From: Blautia obeum ATCC 29174
GTDB lineage: Bacteria > Bacillota > Clostridia > Lachnospirales > Lachnospiraceae
Direction: 5' to 3'
Length of the DNA: 64,000 nucleotides
NCBI RefSeq assembly: GCF_025147765.1
Contig: NZ_CP102265.1
Coordinates: 1,296,001-1,360,000, forward strand
The notes beneath the pieces are model-generated. The model searched no databases. It was not told the DNA's origin and saw nothing but the letters and a program-made list of their open reading frames with translations. Made by a program: the position numbers and the translations under genes. Shown here one piece after another: positions 8,089 through 15,816 of the stretch (position 1 is its first letter; each line of letters starts with the position of its first letter).

Positions 8089-8571
8089 ATGGAAAAAGGT
8101 ACAATTTTTAAATTTCATAATGACCTTGATACAGACCAGATCATTGCATCCCAGTATCTGCTTCTGCCAAATCTGGATGAAATGAAGGGTCATACATTTG
8201 AATCATTGGATCCTGATTTTGCAAAGAAAGTAAAACCGGGAGATTTCGTAGTTGGCGGTGAGAACTTTGGTTGTGGTTCTTCCAGAGAACAGGCACCGGG
8301 CGTACTCAAAGCACTTGGGGTACAGGCCGTTATCGCCAAATCCTTTGCAAGAATTTTCTTCAGAAATGCGATCAACATCGGGCTTCCGGCAATTGTCTGT
8401 AAAGATCTTCCGGATGATGTACAGACCGGAGATACCATGGAACTTCATATGTCTGATGGTACAGCAGTTGCAAACGGAAAGACTTATACCTGTACCAAAC
8501 TTCCGGAATATATGCAGGGGATTCTGAATCAGGGCGGCCTGATCGCTTCACTGAACAAGGAGGAGAAATAA
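8089..8571 (+). CDS. leuD: 3-isopropylmalate dehydratase-like small subunit (first pair)
   Basis: 160 residues, ATG after AAAGGAAC. This is the short swivel-domain form used by the archaeal/clostridial LeuD, HacB and DmdB group. DLDTDQIIASQYL is the substrate-specificity loop region (YLLL at the position read as YLRT in homoaconitase), and GCGSSREQAP is the signature. It pairs with the large subunit 2 bp downstream. The exact substrate (isopropylmalate, citramalate, citrate, homocitrate or dimethylmalate) cannot be read from sequence alone, so the leuD symbol is provisional. No leuA or leuB is in the window. Confidence 0.8.
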   Translation: MEKGTIFKFHNDLDTDQIIASQYLLLPNLDEMKGHTFESLDPDFAKKVKPGDFVVGGENFGCGSSREQAPGVLKALGVQAVIAKSFARIFFRNAINIGLPAIVCKDLPDDVQTGDTMELHMSDGTAVANGKTYTCTKLPEYMQGILNQGGLIASLNKEEK

Positions 8572-8573
8572 CC

Positions 8574-9824
8574 ATGGGAATGACAATCGCAGAAAAAATC
8601 ATCGCAGCAGCAGCCGGTGTGGATAGTGTTAAACCTGGTGATATCCATACGGTTCAGCTTGACCGTCTGATGAGTAATGACGGAACCACACATCTGACTG
8701 TAGATATGTATAAAAATAAACTGAACCATCCACATATTGCAGATACAAAGAAGCTTGTCTTTATCGTGGATCATAATGTTCCTTCTGACTGTCCGAAAAC
8801 AGCAGCTTCTCAGAAAAAGATGAGAGATTTTGCAAAGGAAAATAATATTGATTTCTGGGAAGGTAAAGGTGTCTGCCATCAGGTTATGATCGAGAATTAC
8901 GTCCGCCCGGGAGAACTGATCTTTGGTGCTGACAGCCATACATGTTCTTATGGTGCACTTGGTGCATTTGGTACTGGTGTCGGATGTACAGACTTTCTTT
9001 ATGGAATGGTAACAGGAACTTCCTGGGTACTGGTTCCGGAATCTGTAAAATTCAATCTGACCGGTAAACTTCCGGAAGGTGTTACCGCCCGAGACCTGAT
9101 CCTTACCATCATTGGAGAAGTTGGTGCAAACGGATGCAACTATCAGGTAATGGAATTCACCGGAGAAGGCGCAAAAACATTAAGCATCAGTGATCGTATG
9201 ACTCTCTGCAACATGGCAGTAGAGGCTGGTGCAAAGACAGGTATCTTTGAAGCTGACGAAAAAGCAATGGAATACCTCAAAGAGCACGGACGTGAACCAA
9301 AGGCTGTATTCCACAGTGATCCGGATGCAAAATATGTAAGAGAATATACCTTTGATCTGAGTAAAGTACGTCCGGTAGTGGCTAAACCAGATTTTGTAGA
9401 TAATGTTGTTCCTGCAGAAGAAGCATGTGGAATTGAGATCAATGAAGCATTCCTTGGTTCCTGTAACAACGGACGTATTGAAGATCTGCGCGTAGGTGCC
9501 GAGATCATCAAAGGAAAGAAAGTATCTGATAAAGTACGTTTTCTTGTTGTTCCGGCAAGCCAGACCATCTATCGTCAGGCATTAAAAGAAGGTCTGATCG
9601 ACATCTTCATGGAAGCTGGCGCGATCGTTATGAACCCGAACTGCAGTGTATGCTGGGGAAGCTGCCAGGGCGTTATCGGCGAAAATGAAGTCCTGATCAG
9701 TACAGGAACACGTAACTTTAAGGGTCGTGCAGGTCATCCGAGCTCCAAAGTATATCTTGGATCTGCAGCAACTGTTACCGCATCTGCAATTGCAGGCAAG
9801 ATCGCACTGCCGTCTGAAATCTGA
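8574..9824 (+). CDS. leuC: 3-isopropylmalate dehydratase-like large subunit (first pair)
   Basis: 416 residues, ATG after AAGGAGGAG. An aconitase-superfamily catalytic subunit of the short, two-subunit class. ADSHTCSYGALGAFGTGVG is the conserved substrate and cluster region. GSCNNGRIEDL supplies the first 4Fe-4S cysteine and NCSVCWGSC the other two. It catalyses a dehydration/hydration isomerisation of a 2- or 3-hydroxy acid through the labile cluster. One difference from the second pair is CSVCWGSCQG in place of CGLCCGRAGG, so the two enzymes are clearly diverged. Whether it is the true LeuC is uncertain. Confidence 0.8.
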   Translation: MGMTIAEKIIAAAAGVDSVKPGDIHTVQLDRLMSNDGTTHLTVDMYKNKLNHPHIADTKKLVFIVDHNVPSDCPKTAASQKKMRDFAKENNIDFWEGKGVCHQVMIENYVRPGELIFGADSHTCSYGALGAFGTGVGCTDFLYGMVTGTSWVLVPESVKFNLTGKLPEGVTARDLILTIIGEVGANGCNYQVMEFTGEGAKTLSISDRMTLCNMAVEAGAKTGIFEADEKAMEYLKEHGREPKAVFHSDPDAKYVREYTFDLSKVRPVVAKPDFVDNVVPAEEACGIEINEAFLGSCNNGRIEDLRVGAEIIKGKKVSDKVRFLVVPASQTIYRQALKEGLIDIFMEAGAIVMNPNCSVCWGSCQGVIGENEVLISTGTRNFKGRAGHPSSKVYLGSAATVTASAIAGKIALPSEI

Positions 9825-9907
9825 TTGACAGATTATATAATTAAGGACTGTTTACGTGGTATATGAGAACGTGAGCAGTAACTATATTCAGTGAGGGAAC
9901 ATACAAT

Positions 9908-10399
9908 ATGGAAAAGTTTACAGGCAAAGTGTGGGTACTTGGTGATGACATCGATACCGATATCATCATCCCAACCGAGTATCTGGCACTCAAGACAATC
10001 GATGATATGAAACAGTATGGATTCAGCCCGCTCCGTCCGGAACTGGCTGGACAGATCCAGAAAGGCGACATCATTGTTGCCGGCAAAAATTTTGGCTGCG
10101 GTTCTTCCAGAGAGCAGGCACCGGAGATTATCAAAGCACTGGGAATTCAGTGTGTCATTGCAAAATCATTTGCAAGAATTTTCTTCAGAAACTCCATCAA
10201 CAACGGACTTCTGCTGATCGAGCAGCCGGATCTTCACGATGATATCAAAGAGGGGGATACCGTAACTGTTGTGATGAACGAACATGTAGACTATAATGGA
10301 AAACAGTACCCGATCGCTTCCCTGCCGGAGAACCTGATGAGTATCATTCAGGCCGGCGGACTTGTAAAAGCCATGCGCAAACTGAATGGACTGGACTAA
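9908..10399 (+). CDS. leuD: 3-isopropylmalate dehydratase-like small subunit (second pair)
   Basis: 163 residues; ATG follows the weak site GTGAGGG. DDIDTDIIIPTEYL and GCGSSREQAP define the family, and the specificity loop reads YLAL. The length matches the first small subunit, but the two are only moderately similar, so this is an old duplication and not a recent copy. An 83 bp gap with no terminator separates it from the first pair, so all four genes probably form one transcript. It pairs with the downstream large subunit. Confidence 0.8.
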   Translation: MEKFTGKVWVLGDDIDTDIIIPTEYLALKTIDDMKQYGFSPLRPELAGQIQKGDIIVAGKNFGCGSSREQAPEIIKALGIQCVIAKSFARIFFRNSINNGLLLIEQPDLHDDIKEGDTVTVVMNEHVDYNGKQYPIASLPENLMSIIQAGGLVKAMRKLNGLD

Positions 10400-10412
10400 G
10401 GAGGAAGAGCAG

Positions 10413-11657
10413 ATGGGCGAAACAGTTATCGAAAAAATTATCAGAAACAATGTGGGTCATACAGTAAAACCTGGCGACATTGTGACCGTTAACGTAGACA
10501 GAGTCATGATCCATGATATTTTTATTCCATTTGTTGCAGAGAAATTTGAAGAGATGGGATTCAAGAAATTATGGGATCCGGATAAAGTTGTTCTGATTTA
10601 TGATCATCTTGTTCCGGCAAGCCAGCTTGATGATACAAGACATTTCCATGAGGGAGATGCTTTTGCAGAAAAATATGGTATGAAAAATGTGCACAGAAGT
10701 GATGGAATCTGTCATCAGTTAATGACAGAGGCTGGTTATGTCAAACCTGGTAATATTGTATTTGGTACAGACAGCCATACAACCACTTACGGATGTGTTG
10801 GAGCATTTTCTTCCGGTATCGGATATACAGAGATGGCCAGTATTCTTGGAACTGGAACCATGTGGATCAAAGTTCCGGAGACGATCAAGGTTGTGATCGA
10901 TGGAGAACTTCCGGCGAACGTTATGTCCAAAGATGTAATTCTTCGTCTGATCGGTGATCTGGGCGCAGACGGTGCAACTTACCGTGCACTGGAATTTACA
11001 GGCAGTGCAGTAAAAAATATGTCCGTTGCAAGCCGCATGACCATCGCAAACATGGCAATCGAGGCAGGAGCAAAATGTGCACTTTTCACACCAGATGAAA
11101 AGACAGCAGAGTACTGTGAGATTGAACTGAACGATTTTCAGAAGAGTCTTGTCGGGGATGGGGATGCTGCATATCTCAAGACGATGACTTACCGTGGGGA
11201 GAATTTTGTTCCGGTCATGGCATGCCCGTCACAGGTGGATAAGATCCGTGATGTCAGCACACTGGAAGGAACGGAGATCGACCAGGTATTTATCGGCTCC
11301 TGTACAAATGGACGTCTGGAAGATCTGGCAGCAGCGGCTGAAGTCCTGAAAGGTAAGAAAGTTGCTGATTATGTAAAACTGATCGTGACGCCGGCAAGCC
11401 GCAAGATCTACAGACAGGCAATTGAACTTGGTATTCTTGATACGCTGGCAGAAGCAGGTGCAATGATCACACATCCGGGATGTGGACTGTGCTGTGGACG
11501 TGCAGGTGGTATTCTGACAGATGGAGAGCGTGTTGTAGCAACAAATAACCGTAATTTCCTTGGACGTATGGGAACTTCCAAAGTAGAAATCTATCTGGCA
11601 TCTCCAAAGACTGCAGCAGCATGTGCAGTGGCTGGAAAGATTGTCAGCCCGAAATAA
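10413..11657 (+). CDS. leuC: 3-isopropylmalate dehydratase-like large subunit (second pair)
   Basis: 414 residues from ATG 10413, which is preceded by AAGGAGGAAG; an earlier in-frame codon inside the previous gene lacks such a site. Motifs: FGTDSHTTTYGCVGAFSSGIG, GSCTNGRLEDL (first cluster cysteine) and HPGCGLCCGRAGG (second and third). The usual LeuC/HacA motif here is CGPCxG, so GLCCG is a mild variant. With two complete pairs in tandem, one may serve leucine synthesis and the other act on citrate or citramalate, which would replace a canonical aconitase (inference). Confidence 0.8.
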   Translation: MGETVIEKIIRNNVGHTVKPGDIVTVNVDRVMIHDIFIPFVAEKFEEMGFKKLWDPDKVVLIYDHLVPASQLDDTRHFHEGDAFAEKYGMKNVHRSDGICHQLMTEAGYVKPGNIVFGTDSHTTTYGCVGAFSSGIGYTEMASILGTGTMWIKVPETIKVVIDGELPANVMSKDVILRLIGDLGADGATYRALEFTGSAVKNMSVASRMTIANMAIEAGAKCALFTPDEKTAEYCEIELNDFQKSLVGDGDAAYLKTMTYRGENFVPVMACPSQVDKIRDVSTLEGTEIDQVFIGSCTNGRLEDLAAAAEVLKGKKVADYVKLIVTPASRKIYRQAIELGILDTLAEAGAMITHPGCGLCCGRAGGILTDGERVVATNNRNFLGRMGTSKVEIYLASPKTAAACAVAGKIVSPK

Positions 11658-11673
11658 AAACTTAAAAAACACC

Positions 11674-11721
11674 AAAAAAAGTCAAGAAGGAAGAATATTT
11701 TTTTCTATCTTGACTTTTTTC
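11674..11721 (+). terminator. Intrinsic terminator after the second dehydratase pair
   Basis: AAAAAAGTCAAGA pairs with TCTTGACTTTTTT around an AT-rich loop. Its 3' arm also contains the -35 box of the next promoter. Confidence 0.85.
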
Positions 11722-11738
11722 TGATTTAGCACTATAGT
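11710..11738 (+). promoter_or_regulatory. Promoter for the glycine riboswitch transcript
   Basis: TTGACT, 17 bp, TATAGT. The -35 box lies inside the 3' arm of the upstream terminator. The start point would be near 11745, just before the riboswitch. Confidence 0.75.
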
Positions 11739-11764
11739 ATAACGCAGTAACAGCAATAACGAGG

Positions 11765-11943
11765 TGAAGTTTGCAGGAAAGAGGTATAAGCCCACCGAAG
11801 GAGTAAAACTCTCAGGTATCCGTATTGTCGGACAGAAACTGTAAATGGATCGTATCTCTGGAGACGCCTGTTTCAGTACAGGGGCCGAAGGTGCAAGCGA
11901 CGCGTAAGCGTCTTGAATCTCTCAGGCAAAAGGACAGAGGATG
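11765..11943 (+). promoter_or_regulatory. Tandem glycine riboswitch (gcvT class)
   Basis: Two aptamers follow each other. The first has CACCGAAGGAG, then ACTCTCAGGTA, then GGACAGA. The second has GGGCCGAAGGTGCAAG, then ATCTCTCAGGCAAAAGGACAGAGG. These are the conserved core blocks of the cooperative glycine riboswitch. It sits 160 bp before an AGCS amino-acid symporter, a known target in Firmicutes, so the likely ligand and cargo are glycine (and alanine). Confidence 0.93.
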
Positions 11944-11985
11944 CTTTTGATAATTACATCCTGAAGTTTATTCTTTATTTTTATT
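11938..11985 (+). terminator. Possible riboswitch expression platform
   Basis: AGGATG and CATCCT can form a 6-bp stem followed by a T-rich stretch. The 5' arm overlaps the closing stem of the second aptamer, so ligand binding and this hairpin would be mutually exclusive, which would make an ON switch. The stem is short and the U-run is interrupted. Confidence 0.4.
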
Positions 11986-12102
11986 CTTTTTTAATTGTCT
12001 GATTTATCTTGATTCTTAGCAGTTCAACGGAGAACGGTTCTTATTTTTTTATTCCCCTTTTTATGATGCTGAAAAATACATATGTAAGGAGAACTTTTTG
12101 AG

Positions 12103-13518
12103 ATGTGGGAAGCAATCAATAATTTTTTAGTTGCAGTGGATGACAAGGTCTGGGGCGTACCGCTTATGGTATTGATCATAGCCGGTGGCGTTCTTCTTAC
12201 CAGCAGACTTGGGTTCCTTCAGGTACGTCGTCTTCCATTGGCGCTGAAATGGATGTTCAAGAATGAAGAAGAGGGAGATGGTGAGATCTCCAGTTTTGCG
12301 GCACTGTGTACAGCATTGAGTGCTACGATCGGTACCGGTAATATCGTAGGTGTAGCAACAGCAGTCTGTGCCGGTGGTCCGGGAGCACTTTTCTGGATGA
12401 TCGTGGCAGCATTCTTTGGAATGGCAACAAAATTTTCTGAAGGTCTTCTGGCAGTTAAATACCGTGTGGTTGCAGAAGACGGACACAGCCTTGGCGGACC
12501 ATTCTATTATATCGAAAAAGGTATGGGACCAAAATGGAAATGGCTTGGCAAGATCTTTGCATTCTTCGGTGTTTGTGTAGGACTTTTCGGTATTGGTACA
12601 TTCAGCCAGGTAAATGGTATTTCCAGTGCCGTACAGAACTTCTTTGACCCGGATAAGACAAATTGTATCAATATCCCGTTTCTGGGACAGTATTCTGTAG
12701 CAGTTGTTGTTTCTTCTCTGATCCTTGCATTCTGCGTGGCTGCGATCCTGATCGGAGGACTGAAACGAATCGCAACTGTAAGTCAGATCATCGTTCCTTT
12801 TATGGCAGTGATCTATATTATCTTCAGTATTACATTAATCATCTGTAATATTACAGAAATTCCGGCAGCAATCGTAACAGTTGTCAAAGCAGCATTTAAT
12901 CCGAGTGCGGTAACCGGTGGTGTGGTTGGTTCTATGATCGTTGCAATGCAGAAAGGTGTTGCACGAGGAATCTTCTCCAACGAAGCTGGTCTTGGTAGTG
13001 CACCGATCGCAGCAGCAGCAGCTCAGACAAAAGAGCCGGTACGTCAGGGTCTGGTCAGCATGACAGGTACTTTTATTGATACGATCATTATCTGTACAAT
13101 GACAGGTCTTTCCATTGTCCTGACAGGTGCATGGCAGGTAGAGGGAATTGAAGGTGTACAGGTTACTACTTATGCGTTTCAGCATGGACTTCCGTTCCCG
13201 GCTAAGTTTACAGCATTTGTATTGATGCTCTGTCTTGTATTCTTTGCATTCACAACGATTCTTGGATGGGATTACTACAGTGAACGTTGTCTCGAATACC
13301 TGACAAACGGACATAAGAAAAAAATCATCGTATACCGCTGGTTATACATCATTGCAGTATTTATTGGACCATACATGACAGTAAGTGCAGTATGGACTAT
13401 CGCAGATATCTTTAATGGTCTGATGGCAATTCCGAATATGATTGCGCTGTTTGCTCTGAGCGGAGTTGTTGCAAAAGAAGCAAAAGATTTCTTTAAAGCA
13501 GAAAAACATAAGCTCTGA
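12103..13518 (+). CDS. AGCS family sodium:alanine/glycine symporter
   Basis: 471 residues with about ten or eleven membrane helices. Family signatures are visible: ALSATIGTGNIVGVATA in the first third, GGPGALFWMIVAAFFGMATKF, and IFSNEAGLGSAPIAAAAAQ after the middle. It would import alanine or glycine with sodium. The tandem glycine riboswitch in its leader makes glycine the likely regulator and probably a substrate. ATG follows AAGGAGAAC. It is monocistronic, ending before a strong terminator hairpin at 13544-13601. Confidence 0.93.
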   Translation: MWEAINNFLVAVDDKVWGVPLMVLIIAGGVLLTSRLGFLQVRRLPLALKWMFKNEEEGDGEISSFAALCTALSATIGTGNIVGVATAVCAGGPGALFWMIVAAFFGMATKFSEGLLAVKYRVVAEDGHSLGGPFYYIEKGMGPKWKWLGKIFAFFGVCVGLFGIGTFSQVNGISSAVQNFFDPDKTNCINIPFLGQYSVAVVVSSLILAFCVAAILIGGLKRIATVSQIIVPFMAVIYIIFSITLIICNITEIPAAIVTVVKAAFNPSAVTGGVVGSMIVAMQKGVARGIFSNEAGLGSAPIAAAAAQTKEPVRQGLVSMTGTFIDTIIICTMTGLSIVLTGAWQVEGIEGVQVTTYAFQHGLPFPAKFTAFVLMLCLVFFAFTTILGWDYYSERCLEYLTNGHKKKIIVYRWLYIIAVFIGPYMTVSAVWTIADIFNGLMAIPNMIALFALSGVVAKEAKDFFKAEKHKL

Positions 13519-13543
13519 TAAACGTAGATTTTAAAAAATGAAT

Positions 13544-13601
13544 AAATCCTCCTGTTTTTCATACACTAGACTGTGAATATGAGAACAGGAGGAATTTTTT
13601 T
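13544..13601 (+). terminator. Terminator hairpin that also covers the tspO ribosome binding site
   Basis: AAATCCTCCTGTTTTTCATA pairs almost perfectly with TATGAGAACAGGAGGAATTT and is followed by TTTTT. It ends the symporter transcript. Its 3' arm contains the AGGAGG used by the next gene. Confidence 0.85.
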
Positions 13602-14067
13602 GAAGAAAAAAACAAAGACATTGCTTACCTGCCTGGCTGTACCTCTGGGAGTCGGAGCGGTTTCAGGTTTTCTTACACAGGGAAGTATGAATACATTTGA
13701 AAAACTGAAACAGCCGCCCCTTACACCTCCCGGATGGGTGTTTCCAGTTGTATGGACCGGACTGTTTGCCATGATGGGAACGGCTTCTTATCTGGTTGCA
13801 ATCACACCAAAAACTGAAGAGAGAAAGAAGGCACTGACTTTATACGGGATTCAGCTCGCTGTAAATTTTCTGTGGCCGGTATTTTTCTTTAACGCAGGAT
13901 GGTATCTGTTTGCGTTTGCCTGGCTGTTGTTTTTGTGGTATCTGGTATATTTATGTACAAAAACATTTTCTGAAATTTCGAGAACAGCTGGTTATCTGAT
14001 GATTCCATATCTTGTCTGGCTGACTTTTGCAGGATATCTGAATTTCTTTATTTTTTTGTTGAACTGA
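13600..14067 (+). CDS. tspO: TspO/MBR family protein
   Basis: 155 residues from TTG 13600, 7 bp after AGGAGG. An upstream in-frame GTG (13573) would add nine residues that encode the hairpin arm, so I reject it. Five membrane helices. QPPLTPPGWVFPVVWTGLF is the TspO signature, with NFLWPVFFF in a later helix and LCTKTFSEISRTAGYLMIPY near the end. Bacterial TspO proteins bind porphyrins and are linked to tetrapyrrole and stress signalling. The ribosome binding site is buried in the terminator hairpin, so expression needs either read-through with an alternative fold or a start inside the hairpin region. Confidence 0.88.
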   Translation: MKKKTKTLLTCLAVPLGVGAVSGFLTQGSMNTFEKLKQPPLTPPGWVFPVVWTGLFAMMGTASYLVAITPKTEERKKALTLYGIQLAVNFLWPVFFFNAGWYLFAFAWLLFLWYLVYLCTKTFSEISRTAGYLMIPYLVWLTFAGYLNFFIFLLN

Positions 14068-14130
14068 TATTGTTGAGCGGGGCATTGTCTGGTGGGGCGG
14101 TGCCCTGTGTGACTTACTTGAAACTGGTGC

Positions 14131-14159
14131 TTGACAATGCTACGAAAATCACGTAATAT
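14131..14159 (+). promoter_or_regulatory. Near-consensus promoter upstream of the COG2509 flavoprotein
   Basis: TTGACA, 17 bp, TAATAT. It would give a leader of about 180 nt before ATG 14347. The leader contains a short ATGACA/TGTCAT hairpin and a small open frame. I recognise no riboswitch in it. Confidence 0.7.
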
Positions 14160-14213
14160 AGGTAAGGAATATGCTTAACGCTAAATAGGTTGAACATTTT
14201 TCCAACTGCCGTA

Positions 14214-14357
14214 ATGAATGGAAATGACATGGATTGTCATGAGAAATTCTGCGACAGCTTTTTTTATGCACAGGAGATGATTCCGGTGCAGATGGATGAG
14301 GGATACAAAGAGGGAAATTATGCTATACTTATAAGGAGGAAAAAGCATGAACTATGA
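14214..14357 (+). CDS. Possible small leader ORF (47 codons) overlapping the flavoprotein start
   Basis: ATG 14214 opens a 47-residue frame ending at TGA 14355-14357, overlapping the next ATG by 11 bp. The product is rich in charged residues and has two cysteines (MDCHEKFCDSFFY) and a C-terminus ILIRRKKHEL. No good ribosome binding site precedes it, and I recognise no family. It may be a translated leader peptide, the end of a decayed gene, or chance. Confidence 0.25.
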   Translation: MNGNDMDCHEKFCDSFFYAQEMIPVQMDEGYKEGNYAILIRRKKHEL

Positions 14358-15717
14358 TGTGATCATTATTGGTGCCGGTCCTGGAGGGATTTTTGCAGCA
14401 TATGAATTAATGAAAGAAATGCCGGACTGTAAGGTTGGAGTTTTTGAAGAGGGATATTCTCTTGAGAAAAGAAAATGTCCGATTGACGGCAAAAAGATAA
14501 AAAACTGTATCAATTGTAAGAGATGCTCGATTATGTGCGGATTTGGCGGGGCAGGCGCATTTTCTGATGGGAAATATAATATTACCAATGATTTTGGCGG
14601 AACGCTGTACGAGCATATTGGCAAGAGCCAGGCAATTGAACTGATGAAATATGTAGATGATATTAATATGGAATATGGCGGTGAGGGAACTAAACTTTAT
14701 TCTACAGCCGGAACCAAGTTTAAGAAGCTCTGTCTGCAGAATAAACTGAATCTTCTGGATGCTTCCGTGCGTCATCTGGGAACAGATATCAATTATGTAG
14801 TTCTTGAGAATCTTTATAATGCAATGAAAGATCATGTGGACCTCTATTTTGATACACCGGTACAGAAGGTGGAAATATTAGAAGACGGATATCGTATAAT
14901 CTGTGAAAAGGGTTCTTATGAGTGTAAGAAATGCATCGTTTCAGTAGGAAGAAGCGGAAGTAAATGGATGGAAACTGTCTGTAAAGACCTGAGGATTCCG
15001 ACAAAATCCAATCGTGTAGATCTTGGTGTCCGCGTGGAACTTCCGGCAGTCATTTTCTCACATCTGACAGATGAACTGTACGAGAGCAAGATCGTCTACC
15101 GTACAGAGAAATTTGAAGATAACGTTCGTACATTCTGCATGAACCCGAACGGAATCGTAGTAAACGAAAATACCAACGGAATCATCACCGTAAACGGACA
15201 CAGCTATGAGGGAGATGAGAAGAAAACAGACAATACCAACTTTGCACTTCTTGTTTCCAAACATTTCTCCGAGCCATTTAAGGACAGTAACGGATATGGT
15301 GAAAGTATTGCAAGACTTTCTAATATGCTTGGCGGCGGTGTTATCGTACAGCGTTTTGGAGATCTTGTACGTGGACGAAGAAGTACAGTGAAACGTGTGG
15401 AAGAGGGACTCGTAAGACCAACTCTTACCGCGACACCTGGAGATTTGAGTCTGGTACTTCCGAAGCGTATTCTGGATGGCATTATCGAGATGATCTATGC
15501 ACTGGACAAAGTTGCACCGGGAACTGCAAATGATGATACTCTTCTGTATGGCGTTGAAGTCAAATTCTATAACATGGAAGTTGAAATTGATGACAATCTT
15601 GAAAGCTGTCATAAAGGTCTGTATGTGATCGGCGACGGAAGTGGTGTGACACATTCTCTGTCACATGCATCTGCAAGTGGTATTTATGTAGCAAGACATA
15701 TCGCAGGACAGAAATAA
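14347..15717 (+). CDS. COG2509-type FAD-dependent oxidoreductase
   Basis: 456 residues, ATG after AAGGAGG. Residues 4-33 are a dinucleotide fold (VIIIGAGPGGIFAAYEL). Four cysteines follow within 25 residues (KRKCPID, NCINCKRCSIMCG), typical of this family and suggestive of a redox or metal site. FGGAGAFSDGK is a family signature, and the C-terminus GLYVIGDGSGVTHSLSHASASG closes the FAD site. The family is widespread in anaerobes and its substrate is not established. The gene has its own promoter and terminator, so it is probably monocistronic. Confidence 0.85.
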   Translation: MNYDVIIIGAGPGGIFAAYELMKEMPDCKVGVFEEGYSLEKRKCPIDGKKIKNCINCKRCSIMCGFGGAGAFSDGKYNITNDFGGTLYEHIGKSQAIELMKYVDDINMEYGGEGTKLYSTAGTKFKKLCLQNKLNLLDASVRHLGTDINYVVLENLYNAMKDHVDLYFDTPVQKVEILEDGYRIICEKGSYECKKCIVSVGRSGSKWMETVCKDLRIPTKSNRVDLGVRVELPAVIFSHLTDELYESKIVYRTEKFEDNVRTFCMNPNGIVVNENTNGIITVNGHSYEGDEKKTDNTNFALLVSKHFSEPFKDSNGYGESIARLSNMLGGGVIVQRFGDLVRGRRSTVKRVEEGLVRPTLTATPGDLSLVLPKRILDGIIEMIYALDKVAPGTANDDTLLYGVEVKFYNMEVEIDDNLESCHKGLYVIGDGSGVTHSLSHASASGIYVARHIAGQK

Positions 15718-15731
15718 ATAAGTGGTATATG

Positions 15732-15760
15732 AAAGGCAGGCTCTTCGGAGTCTGTTTTTC
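15732..15760 (+). terminator. Intrinsic terminator with TTCG loop
   Basis: CAGGCTC-TTCG-GAGTCTG (one G-T wobble), followed by TTTTTCTTT. Confidence 0.8.
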
Positions 15761-15816
15761 TTTACAATTTTCTGATATACTGTAGGCATAAAATTACGTA
15801 TGGAGGTATAGATTTT

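Noticed and set aside
11229..11675. Minus-strand ORF of 148 codons with many Cys
   Set aside because: It is the antisense of the second dehydratase large subunit, with no ribosome binding site and a repetitive composition.
14160..14346. Riboswitch in the COG2509 leader
   Set aside because: I compared it by eye with the THF, ZTP, c-di-GMP and glycine cores and saw no conserved block; only small hairpins remain.
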